A DNA stretch of 26,251 nucleotides from Lachnospiraceae bacterium UBA3386 (GTDB lineage Bacteria > Bacillota > Clostridia > Lachnospirales > Lachnospiraceae). The position numbers and the translations under genes are program-made. The notes beneath the pieces were generated by a model. That model did not search any database. It was not told the DNA's origin and worked only from the letters and a program-made list of their open reading frames with translations. Shown piece by piece: positions 7,430-15,146 of the stretch (positions are counted from its first letter, which is position 1; each line of letters starts with the position of its first letter). The DNA is taken from the NCBI GenBank assembly GCA_002358875.1, contig DEPS01000188.1:8915-35165 (forward strand), in the 5' to 3' direction.

Positions 7430-7557
7430 CCATTGTAACGGGCTGCGTATTTGAGAGGTGCCTCAATGACAGAAGGCTTGATATCAAAGCTCTTTGCTCT
7501 TTCTTCATCAATCATCCTTTTCGCTCTACAACAACTCCCAAAATACCTTCATACTAA

Positions 7558-8898
7558 CTATTCCTCACCCTTTTTTATGGTACCGCTTCCATATTTCCGG
7601 TTGATCCTGTCCATCATTAAGTTCAGCTTTTCCTGTCTCTCCCTGGCCGCTCTGCGCTTTTCCTCTTCCCTTCGGGCAAGCTCCTGGAGGCGGGCAATTT
7701 CCGCCTGCCGGGCTGACTCCCGCTGCCTGGCGAGCTTCTCCTCTTCTTCATTACGTTCTGCCCACTCGAAGAGATCCATCTGTTTCAGCTGTTTTTCCGT
7801 GAGTCTGGATACCCCCACTCCGATCAGTCTGATAGAGATTCCCTCGTCAAAAAGGCCTCCCGGATCATTCAGCAGGCGGTCCGCAAGGCCTATGGCTGCA
7901 GCCTCGATCTCTTCCGCCCGGTCTGTCATATCAGCAAGCATGGTCTGTCTGGAATATCTGTTGAATTCAGAAGATTTGACCTGAAATGTGACTGTCTGTC
8001 CCACAAGACCGCTTTTTTGGAGTCTCCCCGCGACCTTGTGTGAGAGTCTGCGGATGACAGGCAGGCCGGCTGTCGCATAATTGTCCCGGTCAATATCCTC
8101 GGAGAGTGTCCGTTCGTTGGAGACACTCTTTGCCTGTTCCCGATCCGGGGTGACCCTTGATCGGCTGATCCCGTTGGCGCTGTCGTGGATATGCAGACCG
8201 CTCTTCTCTCCGAGGATAGACTGCAGCAGCTCAAGTTCCGCCCCGGCAGCGTCTCCGATGGTGTTGATTCCTACCTGCAGCAGTTTCTGCGCCGTCTGTT
8301 TTCCGCAGCCATAAAGGGCATTTACCGGCAGCGGCCACATTTTTACAGGAACTTCCTCCGGATAGAGTGTGTGCGTCCGGTCCGGTTTCTCAAAGTCACT
8401 GGCCATCTTGGCCAGCAGCTTGTTGGTGGAGATGCCGACATTTACTGTAAAGCCCAGCTCTTTCCGAACATGATCCCGGATCTGCTGTGCCAGGACCAGG
8501 GCGCCTTCCCGGTCCCGGGGAGGAAGCCTGTAAGTGAGATCAAGAAAAGCTTCATCGATGGACATCTGCTGGAGCAAAGGTGTGTAACCGGCCAGGATTT
8601 CCATCATTGCACGGGAATATTTTCGATAGGTCTCAAAATCCGACCGGACCAGGACCAGCTGCGGGCATTTCTGCAGTGCCTTGACCACCGGTTCTCCAGT
8701 CTGAACACCATATTTTTTTGCAGGGATAGATTTAGCCGTAATGACCCCATGGCGTGTTTTTACATCTCCCCCCACAGCGGACGGAATAGTTCGCAGATCC
8801 ACTGATGACGGATCTTCTTCGAGCCTTTTGAGCGCAGACCAGGACAGAAATGCCGAATTCACATCCACATGAAAGATCGTCCGCTCTTCAAGTTCCAT
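7558..8898 (-). CDS. dinB: DNA polymerase IV (Y-family translesion polymerase)
   Basis: A 446-residue Y-family DNA polymerase for lesion bypass and error-prone synthesis. Metal-binding carboxylates are Asp12 (HVDVNSAF) and Asp115-Glu116 (SIDEAF), and Phe17 is at the steric-gate position. Thumb and little-finger domains follow (GISTNKLLAKMASDFEKPD; QTVTFQVKSSEF). The motif QMDLF at about 373 is a beta-clamp-binding peptide. After it comes an unusual charged helix rich in Arg and Glu (about 380-425), then the clostridial-type end DRINRKYGSGTIKK. The start at 8898 has GGAG 7 bases upstream; ATG 8904 is too close to it. A palindromic repeat sits right before the ribosome site. No clear LexA box was found. 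Confidence 0.93.
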   Translation of the reverse strand: MELEERTIFHVDVNSAFLSWSALKRLEEDPSSVDLRTIPSAVGGDVKTRHGVITAKSIPAKKYGVQTGEPVVKALQKCPQLVLVRSDFETYRKYSRAMMEILAGYTPLLQQMSIDEAFLDLTYRLPPRDREGALVLAQQIRDHVRKELGFTVNVGISTNKLLAKMASDFEKPDRTHTLYPEEVPVKMWPLPVNALYGCGKQTAQKLLQVGINTIGDAAGAELELLQSILGEKSGLHIHDSANGISRSRVTPDREQAKSVSNERTLSEDIDRDNYATAGLPVIRRLSHKVAGRLQKSGLVGQTVTFQVKSSEFNRYSRQTMLADMTDRAEEIEAAAIGLADRLLNDPGGLFDEGISIRLIGVGVSRLTEKQLKQMDLFEWAERNEEEEKLARQRESARQAEIARLQELARREEEKRRAARERQEKLNLMMDRINRKYGSGTIKKGEE

Positions 8899-8909
8899 CT
8901 TCATTCTCC

Positions 8910-8937
8910 ATGCCGCACGCCAGTGCGGCATCCCGAG
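8910..8937. repeat. REP-like palindromic element, copy A (dinB leader)
   Basis: ATGCCGCAC-GCCA-GTGCGGCAT followed by CCCGAG. It matches copy C at 14985-15012 at 27 of 28 positions, the difference lying in the loop. A looser relative is at 9174-9191. It is immediately upstream of the dinB ribosome site, so the hairpin could affect translation. Confidence 0.65.
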
Positions 8938-9017
8938 CTGAAAGTATTTTAGATGCCGAAAACGTGCTGCGAAAAAACGATCTAAGATATACGAAAAAAG
9001 CCGCAGCAGGTATAACA

Positions 9018-9046
9018 ATTATAAAGCGTGAAGTTATTTCAGGCAA
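9018..9046 (-). promoter_or_regulatory. Probable dinB promoter
   Basis: Minus-strand TTGCCT (9041-9046), 17 bases, then a perfect TATAAT (9018-9023). The resulting leader would be about 110 bases and include the palindromic repeat at 8910-8937. Confidence 0.55.
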
Positions 9047-9081
9047 TTGTAAACAGGATCACCTAAGGCGGAAATGTATTA

Positions 9082-9128
9082 GCAGGCTGTTCACGCCCTA
9101 TCGAGGGCGTGAACATGTAACGCCTGCG
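9082..9128. repeat. Long perfect hairpin with outer stem
   Basis: GTTCACGCCCT-ATCG-AGGGCGTGAAC (9089-9114, extended by one T-A pair) is nested in GCAGGC (9082-9087) and GCCTGC. No T-tract follows on either strand, so a simple terminator is unlikely. Confidence 0.55.
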
Positions 9129-9173
9129 CGCGGCGATAACAAAGCTTTCGCATTGTCAATACGCTCACGCGGT

Positions 9174-9191
9174 GCCGCGCGCCAGTGCGGC
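9174..9191. repeat. REP-like palindromic element, copy B (diverged)
   Basis: GCCGCGC-GCCA-GTGCGGC shares its core and loop with copies A and C and closes with one G-T pair. It lies just downstream of the 34-residue peptide gene on the minus strand. Confidence 0.45.
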
Positions 9192-9204
9192 CTCCTCTCT
9201 TTTC

Positions 9205-9309
9205 TCAGTTTTCACTTACAAATTCAAAATAATCGCTCTCGCTGGCAAAGAGCACATATCTTCCATCCACGTAACCCATGTATCCGGTTTCTGTATCGTA
9301 GCCTTTCAT
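9205..9309 (-). CDS. 34-residue peptide gene, unknown function
   Basis: An ATG at 9309 follows a near-ideal AGGAGG with 6 bases between. The product is a compact, aromatic and acidic 34-residue peptide: MKGYDTETGYMGYVDGRYVL, then FASESDYFEFVSEN. Short proteins with the pattern YMGYVDGRYxLFxxExDY seem familiar to me from clostridial genomes, as unnamed conserved peptides, but I cannot name a family. The repeated Gly-Tyr turns and no hydrophobic segment suggest a small soluble beta-structured domain. It lies upstream of dinB in the same direction, with hairpins between them. Confidence 0.6.
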   Translation of the reverse strand: MKGYDTETGYMGYVDGRYVLFASESDYFEFVSEN

Positions 9310-9673
9310 CTCATTCCTCCTCAATTATATATCCCTGGTTCTCCTATCTGTTATTATGAGTATCTCAAACCGGATGTCCGCACAGGCGGACATTTGTTCG
9401 ATATATTTATCTGATTTTTTGCGTATTTTATCTATATTGTCTGTTATTTTGCCACTTCGTGTCACCCGTCGGATGGCAAAAAAATACAGCATACAAGCAG
9501 GCCAATTTCCGGACTCTGCAGGTGTGCTGTTTTTAGATTCACTGATTCCGCTCTCATCATAGAAAAATCAGGCAGCAAAAAAGGATGACCGTTCGTTTTC
9601 TACTCTTGAAAACGAACGGTCACCCGTCAGGATTTTTTATTTTCAATCAGATTGTATGCTTTTGCTGTATGCT
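9310..9673. other. Non-coding stretch before the 34-aa peptide gene
   Basis: No gene is seen. It contains a short hairpin ATGTCCGC-ACAG-GCGGACAT (9374-9393), a looser TTTTGCCA/TGGCAAAA pair around 9450-9485 and a strong terminator (9586-9622). A promoter for the peptide gene must lie here, but no convincing -35/-10 pair stands out. Confidence 0.4.
9586..9622 (-). terminator. Strong intrinsic terminator after the solute-binding-protein pseudogene
   Basis: Perfect 15-bp stem TGACCGTTCGTTTTC / GAAAACGAACGGTCA with a 7-base loop; on the minus strand TCCTTTTTTGC follows. It lies about 50 bases beyond the pseudogene stop. Confidence 0.75.
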
Positions 9674-10035
9674 TTAGTGTTCGACCGGTGTAACACTTGC
9701 CCAGTAATCCTGGATCTCTTTCGCCAGTCATCGAGGCTGGCTATAGATGCGGGATCAAAATCCTCTCCAAGCGTGTTCTTGATTGCATCTGCATTGTAGA
9801 GGAAACCTCTGGCTTCCACGCATACAGGGAAGCCGTACACTTTTCCGTCAACAGAAATGGCATAATCAGTGTCCTTCACCCACTCCTGATCACTCATATC
9901 CAGACCATACTCCGCATGCAGCCAGGCAGGCAGCCGGCCGGCGGGAGAAAGCCCCCGCTCGCCCCGATGATCTTCATTTGGAAAAGGATATAAGGATCCA
10001 TGACAGAGTTTATAGATTCCATAAATAATCTTCAT
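9674..10035 (-). pseudogene. Extracellular sugar-binding protein (ABC family 1) pseudogene with internal deletion
   Basis: A middle piece of a MalE/UgpB-type substrate-binding protein is readable (MSDQEWVKDTDYAISVDGKV, YGFPVCVEARGFLYNADAIK, then SIASLDDW). Immediately after SLDDW the frame shifts, and the next frame gives a typical C-terminal tail of the same family, AKEIQDYWASVTPVEH, with a stop at 9674. About half the normal protein, including the N-terminal signal peptide and the region between these two pieces, is gone. A strong terminator follows at the right distance for the old 3' end. No permease genes of the transporter remain in the window. Confidence 0.7.
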
Positions 10036-10070
10036 ATGAAGATCCCTGGGGTTACTCCTGGGTCGGTTTC

Positions 10071-10625
10071 ATGGGAACGCAGGCAGACCTTATCTCTTCG
10101 GAAATCATGTCCTCTTGTCCGGAGAGATATGTGATCCGCGACCTGGAGGTCGAACAATACAGTAAATTAATAAAGGAAGGCGCTGAATTAAAGGGACTTA
10201 CTGTTCGTAATCATTTTCTTGTCCGAAGCATCCTGCTTCGGATCATATCCAATCTTTACGACAGTATCCTGGAAAAGATGCAGTCGAGTTATAAGATATC
10301 ATTGGCCGATGAGATCCGGTTTTATTTTGATTCCAAATATTCAGAGCACATCCAGCTGCAGCAGGTCGCAGATCAGTTTTGTATCCACCCCAATTATCTG
10401 AACCAACTGTTCCATGATAAATTCGGAGTTTCTCCTAAGCAGTACCTGACCCGCCTGAAGATTGATAAAGCAAAGAATCTGCTTTTTTCGACAGATTTAC
10501 CGGTCGTGCTGATTGCTGCATCTCTTGGCTTTCCGGATCAGCTATCCTTCTCCCGGACATTTAAAGACAAGGTTGGAATGCCGCCCACTGCTTATCGTAA
10601 AAGCAGCAGGCAATTTACAATTTGA
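10071..10625 (+). CDS. AraC-family regulator lacking its N-terminal sensor domain
   Basis: The 184-residue frame has an intact C-terminal AraC/XylS DNA-binding domain: two helix-turn-helix units (IQLQQVADQFCIHPNYLNQL; VVLIAASLGFPDQLSFSRTF) and the ending GMPPTAYRKS. The family-typical stretch YEDPWGYSWVGF lies in the same frame just upstream of the ATG (10035-10070), but a TAA at 10026-10028 closes the frame, so the usual 80-100 residue cupin sensor is missing. The gene probably once regulated the adjacent, now broken, sugar-binding-protein gene, facing it head to head. It may still make a DNA-binding fragment, but more likely it is decaying. Confidence 0.65.
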   Translation: MGTQADLISSEIMSSCPERYVIRDLEVEQYSKLIKEGAELKGLTVRNHFLVRSILLRIISNLYDSILEKMQSSYKISLADEIRFYFDSKYSEHIQLQQVADQFCIHPNYLNQLFHDKFGVSPKQYLTRLKIDKAKNLLFSTDLPVVLIAASLGFPDQLSFSRTFKDKVGMPPTAYRKSSRQFTI

Positions 10626-10656
10626 ACCTGTTTTGAGGAATTAATGACAGACAAAA

Positions 10657-10678
10657 AGCAGGTGCCTGCGCACCTGCT
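10657..10678. terminator. Bidirectional terminator between araC fragment and sbcC
   Basis: AGCAGGTG-CCTGCG-CACCTGCT, with TTTTTG following on the minus strand (for sbcC) and TCTTCTTT on the plus strand (for the AraC gene). The two genes converge on it. Confidence 0.7.
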
Positions 10679-10769
10679 CTTCTTTCATATGTGTGGTAAT
10701 GACCTCGCGTCCCCAAACGCGTATGACCAAAAATCACTCGCTGCTGCGCACATCCCACGGCTGATCCAT

Positions 10770-13700
10770 TCAGTTTCCTGTTATCAGCTTTGTGTGGCTG
10801 CCGCTCTCCCTGCTCTTGGTCACGACGATCTGTTTTTCGATCCTTGACTTGAGCTCACCCACGTGGGAGATGATGCCCACAAGACGTTCTCCGCCTTCGG
10901 TCAGATCCTGCATGGCGTTCATGGCCTGGTCGAGAGTATCCTGATCCAGGGACCCAAAGCCCTCATCCACAAACATGGTGTCGAGACGGATTCCTCCGGC
11001 CCGGGACTGGATCTCGTCAGAGAGGCCGATGGCCAGTGAGAGGGAGGCCATGAAGGACTCGCCTCCTGAGAGAGATTTGACGCTGCGGGTGGTCCCGTTA
11101 AAGTGGTCTATCACTTCGAGATCAAGGCCGGTCTGGATCCTTCCGTCCGCGTCCGCAGCGCTGCTCCTCTTCAAGTCGTACTGATTGGAGGACATGACGG
11201 AAAAGCGCCTGTTTGCGCGCCTGATAATACGGTCAAAGAGGGACATCTGGACGTAGGTCTCCAGCTCCACCCTGGACTTAAGGCCGGAAGCTCCGGAGGC
11301 CGTATTTGAGAGGGCGTTAATCTCCTTATACTCATTTTCCGCCTTCGTCACTTTTTCGCTGTCGTCGCGCAGTCTGTCAAGGGCATTTCCGTTGACTCTG
11401 AGCCTGCTGTTGACAGCAGCAAAAAGTTCTTCGTTTTTCTTCAGACCCTCCTCTGTTTCCGCAAGCGTATTTTCGTCAGCCTCCCTGTCGTATTCGGGTG
11501 CTTCTGATATTTCATCAGCAAGAGAGCGGCACTGGGTTTCAAGTCCCGTGACGGCCTTTTCCGCAGCCTGCAGGCTCTTCAGAGTCTGCTCAACCTTCCC
11601 CAGGATCTCCCTGCTTTTTGCCTGAAGGCTCCGCACCGCTTCCTCCGCCTTTTTCCTGTCCGTGAAGTGAAGTTTATTGACCAGATCTTCTATATTCTGC
11701 TTGAGACCGGCCTGTTTTTCTCCCGCCTTACCGATCTCTACACCCAGATCATGGATCTCCTTCGTCAGAGCTTCAAGATTTCCTCCGATGACTTCATTGT
11801 CCTTAATCAGGTATCCTTTTCGTTCATCCTTCTTTTCCAGCGTTTGGATCCGTTTCCTGCAGGAGCTCAGTTCTTTCTCAATTTCTTTTTTCCTGTCTTC
11901 CGCGGATCGCCGGATGCTCTTTTTGAATATTTCCTCTTCTTCAGGCACACCTGCGCCATCCCTGGAAGCGGTTCTAAGGCTTTGGTCCAAACTATTTTCT
12001 CCCAGAACAGAAGCCGCGCCATCCCTGACAAAGTTCCATTTTTCCCGGGCGGAAGCCGCATCGGAAGCTGCTTCCCGGTGCAGATGCATGAGCTGTCGGT
12101 CAAGATCGGTTTTGCATTTTTCCCGGACGGGCATCTCTTCTTCGATCGCTTTTTTCCGGGCGTTCTTTTCTGTCAGGATACGGATCTCGTCAGAAATCTT
12201 TCTGAGGACACCCTGTACATTTCGAACAGCATCGTCCAGAACCGCGGGATCCGGAAGTCCTCTTTCCAGGGCCTCCCGGGAAATGTCTCCGACAAAGGGC
12301 TTTTCAGTGTCTCCGACAAAGGGCTTTTCAATGTCTCCGACAAAGGACTTTTCAGTGTCTCCGACAAAGGGCTTTTCAATTTTTCCGGCAAAGAGCTTTA
12401 CAGAAAGGCTTTCCGCTTTCTTTATGCAGACTTCCCTCTGGTTTTTCGCTTTCTGAATTCCGGCGGCAGCCTGCTCGCTGATCTTCGCAGACTGATCTGT
12501 CAGATTTTTCAGACTGCGCTCCGCGGCCTGCAGGTCCTTCTCAAATTGTTTCCTCTCTTTCAAGGACCGCCCGGCAGCTTCAAACATATGCTCTGCTTCG
12601 TCGATCTCCCTGCTATTCCTTCGAACCAGCTCTTCTGAAGACGGTCTTTCAAAAGCCCCCTGCTCCCCTGACCCGGCAGCATCCTGCATTCCTGCTTCTT
12701 CTGCCGAAAGAGTTTCTTTCAAACCGATTTTTTCCAGACCGCTTTTTTCCAGACCGGTTTCTTCCAAACCGCTTTTTTTCAACCCGTTTTTTTCCGGACC
12801 GGTTTTTTCCAAGCCATTTTTTCCAAGACCGGTTTTTTCTGATATTGACAGCGGCCTTTCCCCGGTCTTTGCGGTGCTTTCACCGCTTTTTTCAAGGATT
12901 CTGGCAAAAGAGTTCTCGATCAGGCTGACAAGGTTCTGAACATTGACCTCCTGACGTGCATAGTCATTATCTGCTTTTGTAAAAGCATCCTTATCCAGTT
13001 CTCTCTGCCGGGCTGCCAGATCAACCTCCTCCTGTGTGGGGATATCCTTTTCCGGCCTGCATGGAGAAGGATGATGCAGGGAGCCGCAGACCGGACAGGG
13101 CTCGTTCTCCCTCAGCCTTTCCGCCAGGATCCCGGCCTGGCCTTCAAGGAAGCGCAGATAGACGTCATTCGCTTTTTCAGATGACGCTGCTGCTGCTTCC
13201 GCTTTCTTTATCTTTATCTGTTCAAGTCCGGCCAGCCTGTCCTTTAGTTTCTTTAGTTTTCCCTCATTGCTCTGCAGTTCTTCGAGAAGGTCTGAGCGCT
13301 CCCCGAGTCTTTGCAGGAGGTTTTTTGCAGATTCCTGCCGGGCCTCGGCATTCTGCCGGTCACCGATCTCCTTCCTGAGCCGTTCAATCTCTTCGTTTTG
13401 TTTTCTGCACCTTTCGACTGCTTCCTGTGCCTGCTCCTGCAGGTCTGCCGCTTCCCTGCGCAGATCCTTTTCCCTGCCCAGTTCGTTTTTAAAGTCCTGC
13501 AAGTCCTTCAGTCTGCTGCTCTCGTCCTTTTGCTCCTGCTGTTTTGCTGCAAGACTGAGCTCTGTGCCCGAAAGGCCAGCAAGCTCCTCCTTCAGTCTTT
13601 CAGTCTGTTCCCGGTATTGATCAAGCTCCTCCTGCTTTTTCTTTTCAAGCTTTCTGCTGTCCTGCGCCATCCTGTCCGCGTCGGACGCTTTGTCAAGGTC

Positions 13701-14939
13701 ATCCAGAAGGCCATTTACACGATCCAGCCTGTCCGAGATCTTTCCCGCCTCCCCGCGGGCGGCAACCAGGTCCTCGCCGACCTTCTCAAGACCCGTAAGC
13801 TCCTCCTTCTGCGCCTCCATTCTTTTTTTAAGCTTTTCCTTTTCTCCGGCTTTTTGTCTTTGCCGGTCTGACATCTCACGCTGAAATTTCTCAGCGGCAG
13901 CCAGGTTTTTCCTCTCCTGTTCCAGGCGGTCATATTCCGGGAGAAGGTTTATTTCCACCGCGGCCTCTTCGCTGTATTTTGCGGCTTCCGGCTCTCTGTC
14001 CTTTGCCCTTTTATGCTCTTCCCCCAGGCCTTCCTTCTTCTCCCTTTCCTTCTCCAGCTTTCCGGTCAGGTCCTTCAGGTCTCTTTTCTTTTCCTCAAGC
14101 TTTTTTGCGTCATCGATACGCTTTTTCAGATTGTCCCTCTTTAAATTAAGCTCCTTTTTCAGCCGCACTGTCTCTTCCAGGGTCTGCCGGTCTTCCTTCA
14201 GGAATGCCTCGATCAGAAGCAGTATCTCTCCGGCCGTCTTTTTCCCCGTCAGGACTTCTTCCTTCCAGAGCCTTTCAAGGGGCTGGCTGCAGGAAGGATC
14301 GACGCTTTCAACATCAGAGCGGCAGCGCTGACGCAGGTTTTTGTATTCGTCCTCCGCCTCTCTGCACTTTATCTTGAGCTTTTCCTGCAGCTTCTGGTAG
14401 TTTTCCGTGTGAAAAACATTTCGCAGGATCTTCTTGCGTTCCGATGTGTCGGCAAGGAGGAGCTTGAGGAAATCACCCTGGGCGATCATGGAAATCTGGG
14501 CAAACTGTCCGCTGTCAATTCCAAGCAGGTCCGAGATGCTGGCTGTCACAGCCTTGTCCTTAGTCTTCACCGTGCCGTCCGGGAAAAGCAGTTCCGCCTG
14601 AGCCGGTTCTGTCGTCATGCCGCCGCCTCTTTTGGAAGGGCGTTCGTAGGCGGGATTGCGTTTTACCGCGTATGTTTTTCCGTTGCAAATAAAGGTAAGC
14701 TTTACATATGTTTTTGTCTCCGGAAGGGCATACTGGGAACGGAGCATAGTCTTTTCCCTGTTCGTTCCGCTTGCCTCTCCGTACAGAGCGAAGCGGATGG
14801 CATCGAAGACCGTCGTCTTCCCGGCTCCGGTGTCGCCCGTAATCAGGTAGAGGCCCTCTGTTCCCAGTTTATCAAAATCTATGATTTCTCTGCCCGCGTA
14901 AGGACCGAAGGCGGACATTTCCAAAGTCAGTGGTCTCAT
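10770..14939 (-). CDS. sbcC: Exonuclease subunit SbcC (Rad50-like SMC ATPase), unusually long
   Basis: The ATPase subunit of the SbcCD nuclease, which opens DNA hairpins and trims protein-blocked ends. Walker A is GDTGAGKTT (about 35-43), the signature LSGGESF lies at about 1285-1292, and Walker B (TMFVDEGFGSLD) follows. The zinc hook CPVC is at 615-618, between two long coiled-coil arms. At 1389 residues it is longer than the common 1000-1200. Part of the excess lies after the hook in two in-frame tandem repeats: eight pentapeptides of type GLEKx (about 701-740) and five octapeptides of type EKPFVGDx (about 846-886). Both interrupt the descending arm and contain glycine or proline, so they would form flexible breaks. 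Start 14939 follows AGAGGG. It lies 256 bases after sbcD. Confidence 0.93.
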   Translation of the reverse strand: MRPLTLEMSAFGPYAGREIIDFDKLGTEGLYLITGDTGAGKTTVFDAIRFALYGEASGTNREKTMLRSQYALPETKTYVKLTFICNGKTYAVKRNPAYERPSKRGGGMTTEPAQAELLFPDGTVKTKDKAVTASISDLLGIDSGQFAQISMIAQGDFLKLLLADTSERKKILRNVFHTENYQKLQEKLKIKCREAEDEYKNLRQRCRSDVESVDPSCSQPLERLWKEEVLTGKKTAGEILLLIEAFLKEDRQTLEETVRLKKELNLKRDNLKKRIDDAKKLEEKKRDLKDLTGKLEKEREKKEGLGEEHKRAKDREPEAAKYSEEAAVEINLLPEYDRLEQERKNLAAAEKFQREMSDRQRQKAGEKEKLKKRMEAQKEELTGLEKVGEDLVAARGEAGKISDRLDRVNGLLDDLDKASDADRMAQDSRKLEKKKQEELDQYREQTERLKEELAGLSGTELSLAAKQQEQKDESSRLKDLQDFKNELGREKDLRREAADLQEQAQEAVERCRKQNEEIERLRKEIGDRQNAEARQESAKNLLQRLGERSDLLEELQSNEGKLKKLKDRLAGLEQIKIKKAEAAAASSEKANDVYLRFLEGQAGILAERLRENEPCPVCGSLHHPSPCRPEKDIPTQEEVDLAARQRELDKDAFTKADNDYARQEVNVQNLVSLIENSFARILEKSGESTAKTGERPLSISEKTGLGKNGLEKTGPEKNGLKKSGLEETGLEKSGLEKIGLKETLSAEEAGMQDAAGSGEQGAFERPSSEELVRRNSREIDEAEHMFEAAGRSLKERKQFEKDLQAAERSLKNLTDQSAKISEQAAAGIQKAKNQREVCIKKAESLSVKLFAGKIEKPFVGDTEKSFVGDIEKPFVGDTEKPFVGDISREALERGLPDPAVLDDAVRNVQGVLRKISDEIRILTEKNARKKAIEEEMPVREKCKTDLDRQLMHLHREAASDAASAREKWNFVRDGAASVLGENSLDQSLRTASRDGAGVPEEEEIFKKSIRRSAEDRKKEIEKELSSCRKRIQTLEKKDERKGYLIKDNEVIGGNLEALTKEIHDLGVEIGKAGEKQAGLKQNIEDLVNKLHFTDRKKAEEAVRSLQAKSREILGKVEQTLKSLQAAEKAVTGLETQCRSLADEISEAPEYDREADENTLAETEEGLKKNEELFAAVNSRLRVNGNALDRLRDDSEKVTKAENEYKEINALSNTASGASGLKSRVELETYVQMSLFDRIIRRANRRFSVMSSNQYDLKRSSAADADGRIQTGLDLEVIDHFNGTTRSVKSLSGGESFMASLSLAIGLSDEIQSRAGGIRLDTMFVDEGFGSLDQDTLDQAMNAMQDLTEGGERLVGIISHVGELKSRIEKQIVVTKSRESGSHTKLITGN
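12283..12402 (-). repeat. 24-bp in-frame minisatellite in sbcC (5 units)
   Basis: Four units of 24 bp are nearly identical (each starts RTGTCTCC on the plus strand and contains GACAAAGG) and a fifth at 12379-12402 is diverged. Encoded unit: EKPFVGD plus I or T. Confidence 0.85.
12717..12836 (-). repeat. 15-bp in-frame minisatellite in sbcC (about 8 units)
   Basis: The core ACCG recurs every 15 bases at 12723, 12738, 12753, 12768, 12783, 12798, 12813 and 12828 with small changes. Each unit encodes a pentapeptide of the form GLEKx with x as T, N, S or I. Confidence 0.8.
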
Positions 14940-14984
14940 CTGTTTTTTCCCTCTCTTCTATCTTCAGCCGACAACTTATACCCC

Positions 14985-15012
14985 ATGCCGCACGTCAGTG
15001 CGGCATCCCGAG
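14985..15012. repeat. REP-like palindromic element, copy C (sbcC leader)
   Basis: ATGCCGCAC-GTCA-GTGCGGCAT followed by CCCGAG, 27 of 28 bases identical to the copy before dinB. It lies about 45 bases before the sbcC start codon. Confidence 0.65.
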
Positions 15013-15037
15013 GAGAAAGCCCGGAACGGGTTTCTCC
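15012..15037. repeat. Hairpin in the sbcD-sbcC spacer
   Basis: GGAGAAA-CCCG pairs with CGGG-TTTCTCC around a GAA loop, with a single bulged G. It directly abuts REP-like copy C. Confidence 0.55.
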
Positions 15038-15057
15038 GATGGGATCAGGCAATTTAG

Positions 15058-15071
15058 GCCGCGCGAGCGGC
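15058..15071. repeat. Short GC-rich hairpin in the sbcD-sbcC spacer
   Basis: GCCGC-GCGA-GCGGC, with a GNRA-type GCGA loop on the plus strand. Confidence 0.4.
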
Positions 15072-15080
15072 ACAAATGCG

Positions 15081-15116
15081 GTTTAAATATTTTGCCATCG
15101 GGCAAAATATTTAAAC
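15081..15116. repeat. 16-bp perfect inverted repeat in the sbcD-sbcC spacer
   Basis: GTTTAAATATTTTGCC-ATCG-GGCAAAATATTTAAAC. Perfect arms with a 4-base loop. The outer part is AT-rich on both sides, so a bidirectional terminator is possible, but T-runs are inside the stem and not after it. Confidence 0.65.
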
Positions 15117-15146
15117 TTCCGGCCAATTGGACCTCGAGGCTGGCGG

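Larger units (their letters stand above)
7205..7557. other. Gene-poor stretch between dinB and higB
   Basis: It holds the higBA promoter and operators, a 7-bp hairpin (CAGCATT/AATGCTG, 7355-7370) and an 11-bp hairpin that may end dinB transcription. A short open frame on the minus strand (about 7395-7515, with KSFDIKPSVIEAPLKYAARY) looks protein-like in composition, but I do not recognise it and it runs into the hairpin. It may be a relic of a former gene after dinB. Confidence 0.4.
8899..9204. other. Palindrome-rich spacer upstream of dinB
   Basis: No gene is seen. It holds the dinB promoter, REP-like copies A and B, and a large hairpin at 9088-9115 enclosed by the pair GCAGGC/GCCTGC. Confidence 0.5.

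Noticed and set aside
9440..9490. Possible riboswitch before the 34-aa peptide gene
   Set aside because: Only one loose TTTTGCCA/TGGCAAAA pairing is visible and no conserved core of a known class could be recognised.
12283..12402. Possible CRISPR array
   Set aside because: Units abut without spacers and stay in frame with sbcC, so it is a coding minisatellite.
11667..12638. Long plus-strand open frames inside sbcC
   Set aside because: Phe/Ser-rich products antisense to the coiled coil; the tandem repeats make them look ordered, but there is no ribosome site.
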